Numbered from the stretch's first letter, positions 25,311 to 33,842 are shown. The stretch is DNA of 42,455 nt from DATFYM01 sp035315065 (GCA_035315065.1 DATFYM010000145.1:1-42455); one strand, 5' to 3'. Notes: generated from the sequence alone by a model not told the origin. Translations and numbers: made by a program.

Positions 25311-25496
25311 GGTTTAGTTCTCTCGCCTCAGTATTCTCTCCCGGTCTCGCGCCGTCGATTTGGTAAAGCAAGCTCGCCGCATTCATTGGATGTTAACCTC
25401 CGTCAGAATGGGCGCAAGCTTACGAGGCGTCGACTCTGAGTGTCACCGGCAAATGAAGCCGACCGGGACCAAGAACCAAGAACGCGAGAAGAACTG

Positions 25497-25629
25497 AACA
25501 CAGAGGCACGGAGACACAGAGAAGAGAAAGAGAATCACATGACCGGGTCGTTTGTTTCCCGACGTACCCATTTTTCTCTGTGTCTCTGTGTCTCTGCGTT
25601 GGAAGGTCCCCGCAATTACCTCACAGCTT
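25497..25629. repeat. Palindromic repeat, CAGAGGCACGGAGACACAGAG family, copy 1
   Basis: The left arm starts ACACAGAGGCACGGAGACAC; the centre contains ATCACATGA and GTCGTTTGTTT; the right arm is CCCATTTTTCTCTGTGTCTC with further CTCTGTG words; a shared tail (CGCAATT, then TCACAGCTT) follows. Homologous copies lie at 35349-35483 and 38488-38591. It occupies most of the 377-bp gap between divergent genes (25311-25687); the rest shows only the start regions. Confidence 0.85.
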
Positions 25630-25687
25630 CCAAGGGCGAGGGACTAAGGTAAGGTCAACGCATCTAAAAACAGTGGTATAAAAAAAC

Positions 25688-26842
25688 ATGGCCGTTACTT
25701 CCATCCGGTCGCTTTCCCGCGAGACGATCCTGGCGCTCTGCGCTGCGGCTTTGATCGTTCTGTTTACGGTGGTCGGCTTCGCGTCCAATCTCTACCATCA
25801 GAAGCGAACCGCCCTCGCCCTCGAATGGTACGCCCGGGGCGAAGCCGACCTCAAAGCGCAGGACGCGCGTCATGCGATTGACGACTTTCGCACGGCGCTC
25901 GTCTACTCGCCGCAGAACGATCTTTATCGGCTACACCTGGCGGAAGCGCTGATGGCAGCCGGCAGGCTGGACGAGGCTCGGACCTACCTGCTGAATGTCT
26001 GGGACGATGAGAGCGAAAACGGCACCGTCAACCTGGCTCTGGGGCGTCTCGCCGCCAGGAACGACAACGTCGGCGAAGCACTGCGCTACTACCAAAGCGC
26101 CATTTACGGCCGCTGGGAGAGTGATGCCGAGCAGCATCGCACCGAGGCGCGCCTCGAGCTGTGCCGGTTCTTGCTAAGCCACGGCCACACCAATGAAGCG
26201 CAGGGCGAATTGATGGCCCTGGCGGGCAGCCTGCCTTCGAATCCCTCGCTCCATACGGAGGTCGCCAACCTGTTCCTGCTAGCGCGAGACCAGCAGCACG
26301 CCCTCGCTGAGTTTCGCGCTGCGCTGAGGCTCGACCCCAAGCGGCTCGTGGCCCTGCTCGGCGCCGGCGAGGTTGCTTTCCAGACGGGCGATTATCGAAA
26401 CGCCGAGAGGTACTTGGGCCGGGCACTGGCGCAGGAACCGAGCAATGCGCGGGCGCGCTCCCGACTCTCAATTGCCAGGCTGGTCCTGGCCAGCGACCCG
26501 TTCGATCCACGGCTGTCCAACCAGGAGCGAAGCACGCGCGTGGCGCAGATCTTCGAGCGCGCGCTGGCACGACTCGAAGATTGCGCTCATATCCGGGGAG
26601 AATCCCTGGGTCCGTCGTCGGGCAGTGCCCTTTTGGATCTCCAGCGGCTTTACGCGCGCGCGCAGAAAATGCGCCCGGAGGTCCGGGTGAGCAACCTCCG
26701 CCGCAATCCTGACCTTCAAACCGGCGCCCTGGACCTGGCATTCGAAGCCGAGGAGCTGGCCGCGCAACGATGCGGGTCCCCCGAGGGTCTCGACGAAGCA
26801 TTGCTGTTGATTGCGAGCGCCCACCGAGGATCTGATCTATGA
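25688..26842 (+). CDS. Membrane-anchored TPR-repeat protein
   Basis: 384 residues. One N-terminal TM segment (TILALCAAALIVLFTVVGFA, about 13-32) places the rest in the periplasm or cytosol. From about residue 42 there are several tetratricopeptide repeats (ALEWYARGEADLKAQDARHA, LHLAEALMAAGRLDEARTYL, LGAGEVAFQTGDYRNAERYL), so it is probably a scaffold or assembly protein; partners unknown. No clear SD; TATAAA at 25677-25682 ends only 5 bp before the ATG, so a leaderless mRNA is possible. Its TGA overlaps the start of the ClC gene (ATGA at 26839-26842), so the two are translationally coupled and likely work together. Confidence 0.8.
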   Translation: MAVTSIRSLSRETILALCAAALIVLFTVVGFASNLYHQKRTALALEWYARGEADLKAQDARHAIDDFRTALVYSPQNDLYRLHLAEALMAAGRLDEARTYLLNVWDDESENGTVNLALGRLAARNDNVGEALRYYQSAIYGRWESDAEQHRTEARLELCRFLLSHGHTNEAQGELMALAGSLPSNPSLHTEVANLFLLARDQQHALAEFRAALRLDPKRLVALLGAGEVAFQTGDYRNAERYLGRALAQEPSNARARSRLSIARLVLASDPFDPRLSNQERSTRVAQIFERALARLEDCAHIRGESLGPSSGSALLDLQRLYARAQKMRPEVRVSNLRRNPDLQTGALDLAFEAEELAAQRCGSPEGLDEALLLIASAHRGSDL

Positions 26843-28650
26843 GCGCGCCGCCCACCAGTTCGCACATCTCCCAGCCGGGCGGCCCCGACGCCGGACGCTC
26901 AGCCGGCGCACCCGGCGACCGCAATCCGGCTTCGGCGGGACGGAGAGAATCTCTTCCCGCCCGGCTCCGCGCCATCCGCGACGTGGCCATGGCCGAGGAG
27001 AACCTTTTCCTGCTGTTGGCCGTGATCATCGGACTCTTCTCCGGTCTCTCCGTCGTTCTTTTTCGGATCGCCATCGACTGGACGCGAATCGCGCTGCTCG
27101 GCTCTGCTCTAACCCCGCCCTGGTGGCGCGTTTTGCTGGTGCCGACGCTGGGAGGCTTGGTGGTGGCCATCCTGGTGATCAAGCTCTTTCCCCTCGTGCG
27201 CGGCAGCGGCGTGAATCAAACCAAGGCCGCGGTCTACATTTACGACGGTTTCATTCCCTTTAGCACCGTGATCGGCAAGTTCATCACCTGCGCCTTAGCC
27301 ATCGGCAGCGGGCAATCGCTGGGGCCCGAGGACCCATCACTCCAGATCGGGGCAGGCATCGCCTCCGCCTTAGGGCGCCGACTCCAACTCTCGCGGGAGA
27401 AGGTGCGCCTGATCGCCCCTGTCGGAGCGGCGGCAGGCCTGGCCGCGGCTTTCAACTCGCCCATCGCCGCGGTGCTGTTCGTGATCGAGGAGGTCATCGG
27501 CAAATGGACGGCCGGCGTGCTGGGCGCCATCGTTCTGGCCGCCGTCTCCAGCGTCACCGTCATCCGCGTCTTCCTCGGGTCCGAGCCGCTCTTTCGAATC
27601 CCCGCCTATCGCCTGGTCCATCCCTCCGAGCTGTTGGTCTATGCGGCGCTCGGCGTCGCGGGCGGACTGGCCTCGCTGCTCTTCGTGAAGCTGCTGAGCT
27701 TTGCCCGGCCCCGCGTCAGGAAACTGCCCTCCTGGACCCGGTACTTTCAGCCCGCCGTCGCCGGTTTGGCCATCGGCGTCATCGGACTATGGTTTCCGCA
27801 GGTGATGGGCGCCGGTTACGATACGATAGACCAGGCGATGCACAATCAATACGCCTGGGGAATCCTGGCGGTGCTCGCCGCTTTGAAAATCCTGTCGACC
27901 AGCCTTTCCTTCACCGGCGGCGCGCCGGGCGGCATGTTTGCGCCCACGCTGTTCATCGGAGCCATGCTGGGCGGCGCCTTGGGGGGCGTCGAGCACCACT
28001 TCTTCCCCAGCCTCACGGCCTCGGTCGGGTCTTACTGCCTGGTCGGCATGGGCACGCTTTTCGCCGGCTTCCTGCGCGCTCCCATGACCTCCGTCTTCAT
28101 GGTGCTCGAGGTGAGTGGGAACTACTCCATCATCGTTCCGGTGATGATCTCCAATACGATAGCCTATTTAATCAGCCTAAAGTACCAACCCACCGCCCTC
28201 TTCGACCTGCTCTCGCGGCAAGATGGTGTGGACCTGCCCTCGATGGAAGAACTGAGGGAGCAAACGCCGCTGCTGATCGAGGACGCCATGCGTCCCCCCG
28301 GCGGAACGGTGCTCCAGGAGGACGACCTATTGGCTTCCGCCGTCAAGAAGTCGGAGTCCTGGCCGGGTGACTACGTGCCCGCGAGCCACTGGGACGGAAC
28401 CTGGAGCCTGATCGACAAGGAAGGCCTGAAGCAGGAAGCAGTAGCACGGGGCCGCGACCCTCTGCGCACGATCCTGCCTGTCTCCAAACGCGTGCCGGTG
28501 GTCCATGCCGACCAACCGCTTTACGTGGCGATGCGCCGCATAGGCGAGTGGCCGCTGCTGCCCGTCGTCCACCGCGCCGCTTTCACCCGACTTCAGGGAG
28601 TCATCTCGCTGGAGGACATCCTCAGGCGTTACCGCGCCGTGAGGAATTAA
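26839..28650 (+). CDS. ClC-family chloride channel or Cl-/H+ antiporter with CBS pair
   Basis: 603 residues: a long hydrophilic N-terminus (1-50), a ClC membrane domain (about 55-450) and two C-terminal CBS domains (about 470-600). Filter motifs: GSGVN (122-126, usually GSGIP), GPEDP (162-166, usually GREGP, gating Glu 164 kept) and GGMFAP (364-369). The Glu pair in FVIEE (217-218) corresponds to the proton-pathway Glu of Cl-/H+ antiporters, so exchange rather than pure channel activity is favoured. AAFNSPIAAVLF is typical of the family. CBS domains usually bind adenine nucleotides and gate transport. Start fixed by the 4-nt ATGA overlap with the TPR gene. It ends inside the convergent palindrome region. 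Confidence 0.93.
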   Translation: MSAPPTSSHISQPGGPDAGRSAGAPGDRNPASAGRRESLPARLRAIRDVAMAEENLFLLLAVIIGLFSGLSVVLFRIAIDWTRIALLGSALTPPWWRVLLVPTLGGLVVAILVIKLFPLVRGSGVNQTKAAVYIYDGFIPFSTVIGKFITCALAIGSGQSLGPEDPSLQIGAGIASALGRRLQLSREKVRLIAPVGAAAGLAAAFNSPIAAVLFVIEEVIGKWTAGVLGAIVLAAVSSVTVIRVFLGSEPLFRIPAYRLVHPSELLVYAALGVAGGLASLLFVKLLSFARPRVRKLPSWTRYFQPAVAGLAIGVIGLWFPQVMGAGYDTIDQAMHNQYAWGILAVLAALKILSTSLSFTGGAPGGMFAPTLFIGAMLGGALGGVEHHFFPSLTASVGSYCLVGMGTLFAGFLRAPMTSVFMVLEVSGNYSIIVPVMISNTIAYLISLKYQPTALFDLLSRQDGVDLPSMEELREQTPLLIEDAMRPPGGTVLQEDDLLASAVKKSESWPGDYVPASHWDGTWSLIDKEGLKQEAVARGRDPLRTILPVSKRVPVVHADQPLYVAMRRIGEWPLLPVVHRAAFTRLQGVISLEDILRRYRAVRN

Positions 28651-28776
28651 GGAATTGACGATTGACGATTGGAAGAAGTTGTCAGCCGTCAGTTGCGGCA
28701 GGGAACTTCGGATGAGCGGCAACTGACAAGTGACGCCTCTTCCAATCGTCAATCGTCAATCTGCAATCGTCAATTT
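28651..28776. repeat. Palindrome between convergent genes, GACGATT family, copy 2
   Basis: The left arm (28651-28690) reads AATTGACGATTGACGATTGG then AAGAAG and GTCAGCCGTCAGTTG. The right arm (about 28725-28776) mirrors it: CAACTGACAAGTGACG, CTTCCAATCGTCAATCGTC, ending AATCGTCAATTTTT. The terminal T-run makes it a plausible intrinsic terminator for the ClC gene; it also faces the M48 gene 3' end. Confidence 0.8.
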
Positions 28777-28791
28777 TTCGTCGGGGACGGC

Positions 28792-30174
28792 TTACTTTAC
28801 GAACTGCGGCTCCTGGCCTCGCCCCCACGGGTCGTAGTGCAGCGCGAAGTCCACCCGGTCTTTGATCGACGGGTGGCTGAAAAGCCAGAACTCGATGAAC
28901 GGGTTAGGATCAGGGTCGTCCAGGTCAACCTCGCCCAGCACCTGGAAAGCCCGCGCCGCCACCTGTTGCGAATCCGGCGTCATGCCGTGGGTGACTTCCA
29001 GGCCGTAAATGTCGGCGTGGTGCTCCTGGGTGCGGCTGAAGCCGTTGAAGATGGGAGAGCCAAGGAAGCTGAGGATGGAGAACAAAAGCAGAAGCGCGGG
29101 CAGGGATGCCCAGTCGTCCACGGAGCGGATTCCCCAACCCTCACCCCATTTGACCACCGCCCAGCGCAGGCTGTGAAACCCTAGGTACAGAAAAACCAGG
29201 ACCACCCCAATCGAGAAGAGAATTCCCTTCCAGATGTGTCCCAAAACGTAGTGGCCCATCTCGTGTCCAAACACAAACAGGACTTCGGGTGGGGTCATGT
29301 CCGCGATGGTGGTGTCCCACACCACCACGCGCTTGGAGGCACCGATGCCAGTGACGTAGGCGTTGAGAGACTTTAGTTTCTGGCTGGCGAGCATTTGGAA
29401 CATGTGGTCCGTCGGGATGTGCATACCGGCGCGCTCGACCACTTGGCCGATCTCCTGCGTTAGCGCAGGCTGCGTGCTGGCGAGAGGCTCGAACTTGTAA
29501 AAGAGGGGGTCGATGACCAGCGGCACGATGAACACCGCGAAGACAATCAGGGGAATGGAGACCAACCAGAAGTAAAACCACCATCGCCGCGGGCTGCGAC
29601 GGATGACGCCGTAGAGAAGCCAGCAAAGGAACGTCCCGACGAGGAGCGAGATGAGGCCGCCCTTGGTCCAGTCCCATATCCACGAGCCCCAGCTTTGAAT
29701 CGATTGCTGGAACCGAAGAGCAAGCGACTGGCTGTAGACGTCGACCGGCAGTTCGAGGACGCCCAGCGTCACCAGCAGAAGCGGCGCGAAGATGAGCACC
29801 TGCACGACGCGCCGCCGCGTGCCTTTTCCTTCCGGGCCTTCTGCCCAGACGCGGAATCTGGCGCCGATCCGCCAGTGGAGGATGGCGAAGAGGATCAGCA
29901 ATCCGTAGAGCGTATCGATGAAATACAGGCGGTATCGCACGCGTGCATACTCGACAGCCTGCCGGTATTTCTCCGGCGAGAGCGAGTACCCCTCGACGGG
30001 CTTCCCAGCCTCATTGGAGACTGCGGGCGACGGCCGGGAGGGGTTCGAGGGCGCGGACGAGGTGGGAGGCTCCGCCTGAGCGTGAGCCGCGATTAGAGTT
30101 GTAGCGGGCCGGGCCAATATAATGCCGGCGACAACCGCTGCGGACGTGATCAGGATTGCTCGAAGGCGGGTCAT
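28792..30174 (-). CDS. M48 family membrane metalloprotease (Ste24/CAAX-protease-like)
   Basis: 460 residues. Signal or TM segment 5-30, then TMs near 86-102, 125-145, 172-192 and 200-225, and a pair near 317-340 and 357-375. Zinc motif HEMGH (304-308) and third ligand Glu 384 in RTQEHHADIYG are intact. The number of TMs before the active site and the length fit Ste24-type proteases rather than HtpX. In bacteria these act in membrane protein quality control; no prenylated substrate is implied. GAGGAG before the ATG supports the start. Next upstream on the same strand is the C-terminal exon of the split methyltransferase gene. Confidence 0.92.
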   Translation of the reverse strand: MTRLRAILITSAAVVAGIILARPATTLIAAHAQAEPPTSSAPSNPSRPSPAVSNEAGKPVEGYSLSPEKYRQAVEYARVRYRLYFIDTLYGLLILFAILHWRIGARFRVWAEGPEGKGTRRRVVQVLIFAPLLLVTLGVLELPVDVYSQSLALRFQQSIQSWGSWIWDWTKGGLISLLVGTFLCWLLYGVIRRSPRRWWFYFWLVSIPLIVFAVFIVPLVIDPLFYKFEPLASTQPALTQEIGQVVERAGMHIPTDHMFQMLASQKLKSLNAYVTGIGASKRVVVWDTTIADMTPPEVLFVFGHEMGHYVLGHIWKGILFSIGVVLVFLYLGFHSLRWAVVKWGEGWGIRSVDDWASLPALLLLFSILSFLGSPIFNGFSRTQEHHADIYGLEVTHGMTPDSQQVAARAFQVLGEVDLDDPDPNPFIEFWLFSHPSIKDRVDFALHYDPWGRGQEPQFVK

Positions 30175-30316
30175 AGGCGGCTCCTCGATATCCGGGAGAC
30201 TCTTGCCGAGGGCCTATCATACTCCGCCTCGGATGGTGTCACAAGCCGACGAGCTTGAATACTTGAAGTGGAGGGGCTCTGAGACGTATCAAACCCCGGA
30301 GACCCACGACACCCCG

Positions 30317-30513
30317 TTATGGCCGGGCTTCGAATACCAGATTGAAGGGCGTCTGGGTGGCGCGCCGGAAGCTTTTGAATCCTCCGCTAGTCACCACGTC
30401 GCGCATGCGAGCCTCGCCCGCCTGGGCGCCCAGCGCCAATCCAACCTCCTGAGCGCGCGACGCCGGGGTGCAGATCATCGTCGAAGCACAATAGAAGAGA
30501 CGGCCCACAGGAT
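30317..30513 (-). CDS. Class I SAM methyltransferase, 3' exon (split by group II intron)
   Basis: Encodes the C-terminal 64 residues (PVGRLFYCASTMICTPASRA through FNLVFEARP, stop TAA at 30317-30319) of the methyltransferase whose 5' part is at 32434-33295. It has no SD or start of its own; the in-frame ATG at 30527 lies inside the intron. Typical family features present: ASTMICTPAS, QEVGLALGAQAGEARMR and a final GGF...RRATQTPFNLV. Joining the A at 32434 to the AT at 30513-30512 makes an Asn codon and restores DNLN-PVG, the sequence I expect in intact homologues. If the intron does not splice, this segment is lost. Confidence 0.85.
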
Positions 30514-30587
30514 GTCGCGGTAGGGACATCGGTTACCCGACGCCCCCCGCACAGATCCGTACGTGAAGGATTACCTCATACGGCTCT
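30514..30587 (-). ncRNA. Group II intron domains V and VI
   Basis: Domain V reads GAGCCGTATGAGG, loop TAAT, then CCTTCACGTACGGATC; it carries the AGC catalytic triad and the usual bulge in the 3' strand. The terminal loop is TAAT rather than GNRA. Domain VI is a GC-rich hairpin (GGGGGCGTCGGG...CCGATGTCCC) containing A residues that could act as the branch point. The reverse transcriptase stop codon directly precedes domain V. Confidence 0.8.
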
Positions 30588-32083
30588 TACCTAGGATGCG
30601 TGACGGCGAAACGCACGCTGGGATAAGGGTGTAGGATGCGCGGGCGAGGCAGCCACCGGGCCACCAGCTTCGCGAAGCGCCCCCAAGGTATCCGGGTGCG
30701 TTGGCTCCGCCGGGTGAGGACCCGTCGCCACGCTCTCACCACTTGGTACCGGAACGTGTTCAGACTGCCGTAGTTCATCGGCACCGCGTGGTAGTTGAAG
30801 TAGCCCTGCACCACGGACCGCAACCACTTCCCCGTCTCTTCGATCGGCTCATGCCAGCGGCGTCGGAGTTGCTCCTTCACTTCGCGGAGCTTCGCCCGCA
30901 GTCGCTTGGCGATGGTCTGTCGCCGGACGGTGAATCGACCCGTGGTTCGGGTCACCCCACAAATGTGGGTGAAACCCAAGAAATTAAAGGTCTCGGGCTT
31001 CCCTTCTCCCCGCTGTTTCCGATTACTGGCGGCAAAACGCCCAAATTCGATCAGGCGCGTCTTCTCCGGGTGCAATTCCAGCCCGAACTTCTCCAGGCGC
31101 TCCTGCAGTGCTGCCAGGAACCGCTCCGCCTCCGCCCGGTGCTGAAACCCCATGACGAAATCGTCCGCATACCGTACCAGGATCACATCCCCGAACGCAT
31201 GCTTCTCTCGCCATCGGTGCGCCCACAGGTCGAGGACATAATGCAGGTAGATGTTCGCCAGCAAGGGTGAAATCACCGCCCCTTGTGGCGTCCCCACTTT
31301 CGTCTCCGACCACGTTCCTTCCTCCGAGACTCCTGCCTTCAGCCATTTATCGACCAAACGCAGGACTCGGCGATCCGCGATCCGGTGCTGGAGAAACTTC
31401 CGCATCCATTCGTGGTTGACGTTATCGAAAAACCCGCGAATGTCCGCATCCAGCACCCAGTTCACCTTCTTTTGGGTCAGCCCCACCGAGAGCGCGTCCA
31501 GTGCATCGTGCGCGCTGCGGGCGGGCCGAAAGCCGTACGAGAACCCCTTGAAGTCCTCCTCGTAGATGCCGTTCAGGACCGTCACCAGGGCCTGTTGGAC
31601 AATCTTGTCTTCCAGGCTGGCGATCCCCAAGGGGCGCTGTCGTCCGTCCTCCTTGGGAATATAGGCTCGTTTCGACGGCTGCGCCCGGTAGGCGCCCCGG
31701 TGCACCCGGTCGTGGAGGTCGCGCAATCGCTCCTCCAGTCCGGTCCCATACTGCTGCCATGTCACTCCATCTACCCCCGGCGCAGCCTGCTTCTTGAGCT
31801 GGTAATAGCTGTCCCAGAGTAAATCTACGGTAACATGGTGCAGCAGAGCGGTGAACCGTACCTTCTTGTCCTTTTGTGCTGCCTCGCGTACACCGTCCCG
31901 CCCCGCCGGCGCGGGGATCCGGCTCTGCGTCCGGGCCGCGGCGGTCGGGCCAGTGTTCTCCTTGGTCGGTCGCCTTCCCTCCAGTCCCTCCCCCGCAGGT
32001 CGCCCTACGGAGTTCGGCCCCTTCGTCGGTAGTACGCGACCGTCCGACTCCCCAGCAACGTGCATGTTAGACGTCTGGCTCAT
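30587..32083 (-). CDS. ltrA: Group II intron reverse transcriptase/maturase (LtrA-like, no endonuclease domain)
   Basis: 498 residues from the ATG at 32083 (GGAGAAGGCC upstream); a TTG four codons earlier is less likely. The reverse transcriptase domain holds APGVDGVTWQQY, IPKEDGRQRPLGIASLEDKI, FSYGFRPARSAHDAL, LDADIRGFFDNV, GTPQGAVISPLLANIYLHYV and the catalytic YADD (305-308). The thumb / domain X (GKWLRSVVQGYFNYHAVPMN ... WLPRPRILHPYPSVRF) is present and the protein ends there: no HNH/En domain with its Cys pairs. It binds its intron RNA, aids splicing and reverse-transcribes the inserted intron. The frame is intact, so the element may be active. Confidence 0.95.
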   Translation of the reverse strand: MSQTSNMHVAGESDGRVLPTKGPNSVGRPAGEGLEGRRPTKENTGPTAAARTQSRIPAPAGRDGVREAAQKDKKVRFTALLHHVTVDLLWDSYYQLKKQAAPGVDGVTWQQYGTGLEERLRDLHDRVHRGAYRAQPSKRAYIPKEDGRQRPLGIASLEDKIVQQALVTVLNGIYEEDFKGFSYGFRPARSAHDALDALSVGLTQKKVNWVLDADIRGFFDNVNHEWMRKFLQHRIADRRVLRLVDKWLKAGVSEEGTWSETKVGTPQGAVISPLLANIYLHYVLDLWAHRWREKHAFGDVILVRYADDFVMGFQHRAEAERFLAALQERLEKFGLELHPEKTRLIEFGRFAASNRKQRGEGKPETFNFLGFTHICGVTRTTGRFTVRRQTIAKRLRAKLREVKEQLRRRWHEPIEETGKWLRSVVQGYFNYHAVPMNYGSLNTFRYQVVRAWRRVLTRRSQRTRIPWGRFAKLVARWLPRPRILHPYPSVRFAVTHPR

Positions 32084-32433
32084 GGCCTTCTCCAACCGGC
32101 CCGCCCCCTACCGGCAACGGGCGTTCCTGGGGTCTCCCGGTTCTCGCGCCTGGAGTTTCCACGCATGCTCGGGGTCTCAGACTCCGCAGGGTCCGGCCTA
32201 GACTCGCCTTGGCGCCTATTCCGGTGTGGCCTTCCGCCTACCCAAAAAGACGTCGGCACCCTGGAGGATGAACGATTTCGGAGCTCAATACCCGGCCTAC
32301 GTGTGCCCCTGTCAACGCTTCACCCGCATCCTTACGGCTGCTGGCGCATGACTCGGGGTCAGGGTGGATCGCTACTCCTTTCCTGTGCGGCTCTTTCAGC
32401 CGCGACTCCAAGCCGGTTTATCCCGGCGCTTTC

Positions 32434-33295
32434 TCAGGTTATCCTCCAGGCGATCGTTGGCGTAGGGCTCGACAATCATCCAGGTCCCATCGCGGCGAAG
32501 GGTCTGCAGGACGTGGGCCGCAGCCCCCGCCGGGTCGCCCATATCATGCAAGCAATCAAAGAAGGCCACGAGATCGTAGCCGAGGCCAGGATAGCCTTTG
32601 GAGGTGTGGACTTCGAACATCACCCGGTTGTCGACCCCGGCCCTGGCTGCCGCCTTGCGTGCGTGCTCGATGGAAGGCCGGTGGTAGTCGAAGCCACAGA
32701 ACTCGGAGTTGGGGTACGCCAGCGCCATGAGAATGGTTGAGGCTCCATGACCGCATCCCACGTCGGCAACGCGTCCGCCGGCCTTCAGCTTTTCCTCAAC
32801 GCCTTCCAGCGCGGGAATCCAGGAACCGACGAGGTTGGCGGCGTAGTTGGGCCGGAAGAATCGTTCGGTACCCTCAAAAAGCCCCGTGTCGTGCTCGTGC
32901 CATCCCACGCCGGCGCCGGTCCGGAAAGCCTCCTCGATAAGGGGTTCGTCCTTGAGAACCGCCATCACCAGTTGGAAGGCGCCCGGCAAATAGGCCGGGC
33001 TATCCTCGACGGCAAGGGCGAACGCCTGTTCGTCCGGCAGCGTGTAGCGCTGAGTCGCGGAGTCATAGGTAACGTATCCGCCCGCCGCCTGGGCTGCCAG
33101 CCACTCGCGCACGTAGCGCTCCGCCGTGCTTGTCTTAGCTGCCAACTCGGCCGGGGTCATCGGTCCGGCGCCGGCCATGGCCTTGTATAGACCTAATCTT
33201 TCTCCCAGTACCACCAGCGCTACATTGAGTGCGGCGCCGAATTCGTGAACGAACTGCCCTATAAACTGGTTGAGCTTTGCCTGATCGACCTGCAT
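32434..33295 (-). CDS. Class I SAM methyltransferase, 5' exon (split by group II intron)
   Basis: Encodes 287 residues plus one base of a SAM-dependent methyltransferase with an N-terminal winged-helix dimerisation region (NQFIGQFVHEFGAALNVALV, GLYKAMAGAGPMTPAELAAK, EWLAAQAAGGYV), resembling Mycobacterium Rv2258c. The SAM-binding motif is VADVGCGHGAS, followed by FCGFDYHRPSIEHA and YDLVAFFDCLHDMGDP. GAGGAGGAAACC precedes the ATG. At DRLEDNL the reading frame enters the intron and would stop at 32396 after about 14 foreign residues. Joined to the 3' exon (30317-30513) it gives 352 residues, the family's normal length. The methyl acceptor is unknown, probably a small molecule. Confidence 0.88.
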
Positions 33296-33520
33296 GGTTT
33301 CCTCCTCGGGATCGATTTGATGAGACAGAGATAAACGCACGCCTTGCACATCCTGATGGATGAAAAGCCCACCGTCTTCTCAACGTTTTGCTTGGCCCAC
33401 CGTCGCGAGAGCAGTATACAGCCCGTCGATCGGCAAGACAAGAGCAATGCCCGGGCCGCTTGAGGTGCTTGGGATTCTTCCCACACTCGAGGGAGCAAGG
33501 TTCGCAAATACAGTGACGTG

Positions 33521-33661
33521 AAGCCCCGAAGGGGCGATAGAGAGTAGCCCAGGGCGTCAGCCCTGGGATCAGATACCCCCAAAAACCACAAAAACTATAA
33601 TTTGCCGGCCTTCTCCCAGGGCTTGCGCCCTGGGCTACATTCTTTCGCCCCTGACGGGGCT
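33521..33661. repeat. Palindromic repeat (GCCCCGAAGGGGC / CCCAGGGC...GCCCTGGG type), copy 1
   Basis: The left arm 33521-33570 holds two small palindromes (GCCCCGAAGGGGC; CCCAGGGCGTCAGCCCTGGG) and AGAGAGTAGC. The right arm 33614-33661 carries their complements in reverse order. A related copy lies at 41628-41777. It sits in the 547-bp gap (33296-33842) between the methyltransferase start and the NapC-type gene stop; another GC-rich inverted stretch (about 33690-33775, CCCCTTGGAGGAGAGGG and GGCGGGCCGGGTGAGGGG) follows. No gene seen in the gap. Confidence 0.8.
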
Positions 33662-33842
33662 AAGGCGCCGTAACCATTAATCTGAGTTCAATGCCCTCGC
33701 CCCCTTGGAGGAGAGGGCGGACCGCAACCGGCGCTTTCTCCAGCCGGGGCGGGCCGGGTGAGGGGGTCTCGCTCGCGGGAACGAGTTGATGAATGATTTC
33801 CTCAAACTTCTTATGTGAACAGCACGGCAGTTAAACGACCGC

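Larger units (their letters stand above)
30514..32433 (-). mobile_element. Group II intron (about 1.92 kb) inserted in a methyltransferase gene
   Basis: A retroelement ribozyme on the same strand as its host gene. About 350 nt of structured RNA (domains I-III, 32084-32433) precede the reverse transcriptase frame; domain V (30553-30586) and domain VI (30514-30551) follow it. Ends were inferred from the host protein: removing 30514-32433 leaves 862 + 197 = 1059 coding bases with the frame intact. The 3' end ...CGAC obeys the usual AY rule. The inferred 5' end GAAAGCGCC does not match the usual GUGYG. The encoded protein lacks an HNH endonuclease, so mobility would use a nicked or single-stranded target. 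Confidence 0.85.

Noticed and set aside
23616..25439. 607-codon plus-strand frame over the CoA-transferase gene
   Set aside because: Begins inside the palindrome and is antisense to a clearly conserved enzyme; composition is typical of a shadow frame.
30122..30523. 133-codon plus-strand frame over the methyltransferase 3' exon
   Set aside because: Antisense to the exon that completes a conserved methyltransferase.
32396..33295. Methyltransferase as a complete, shorter gene ending at 32396
   Set aside because: The last residues after DNL come from intron sequence; the missing C-terminus is found intact beyond the intron.
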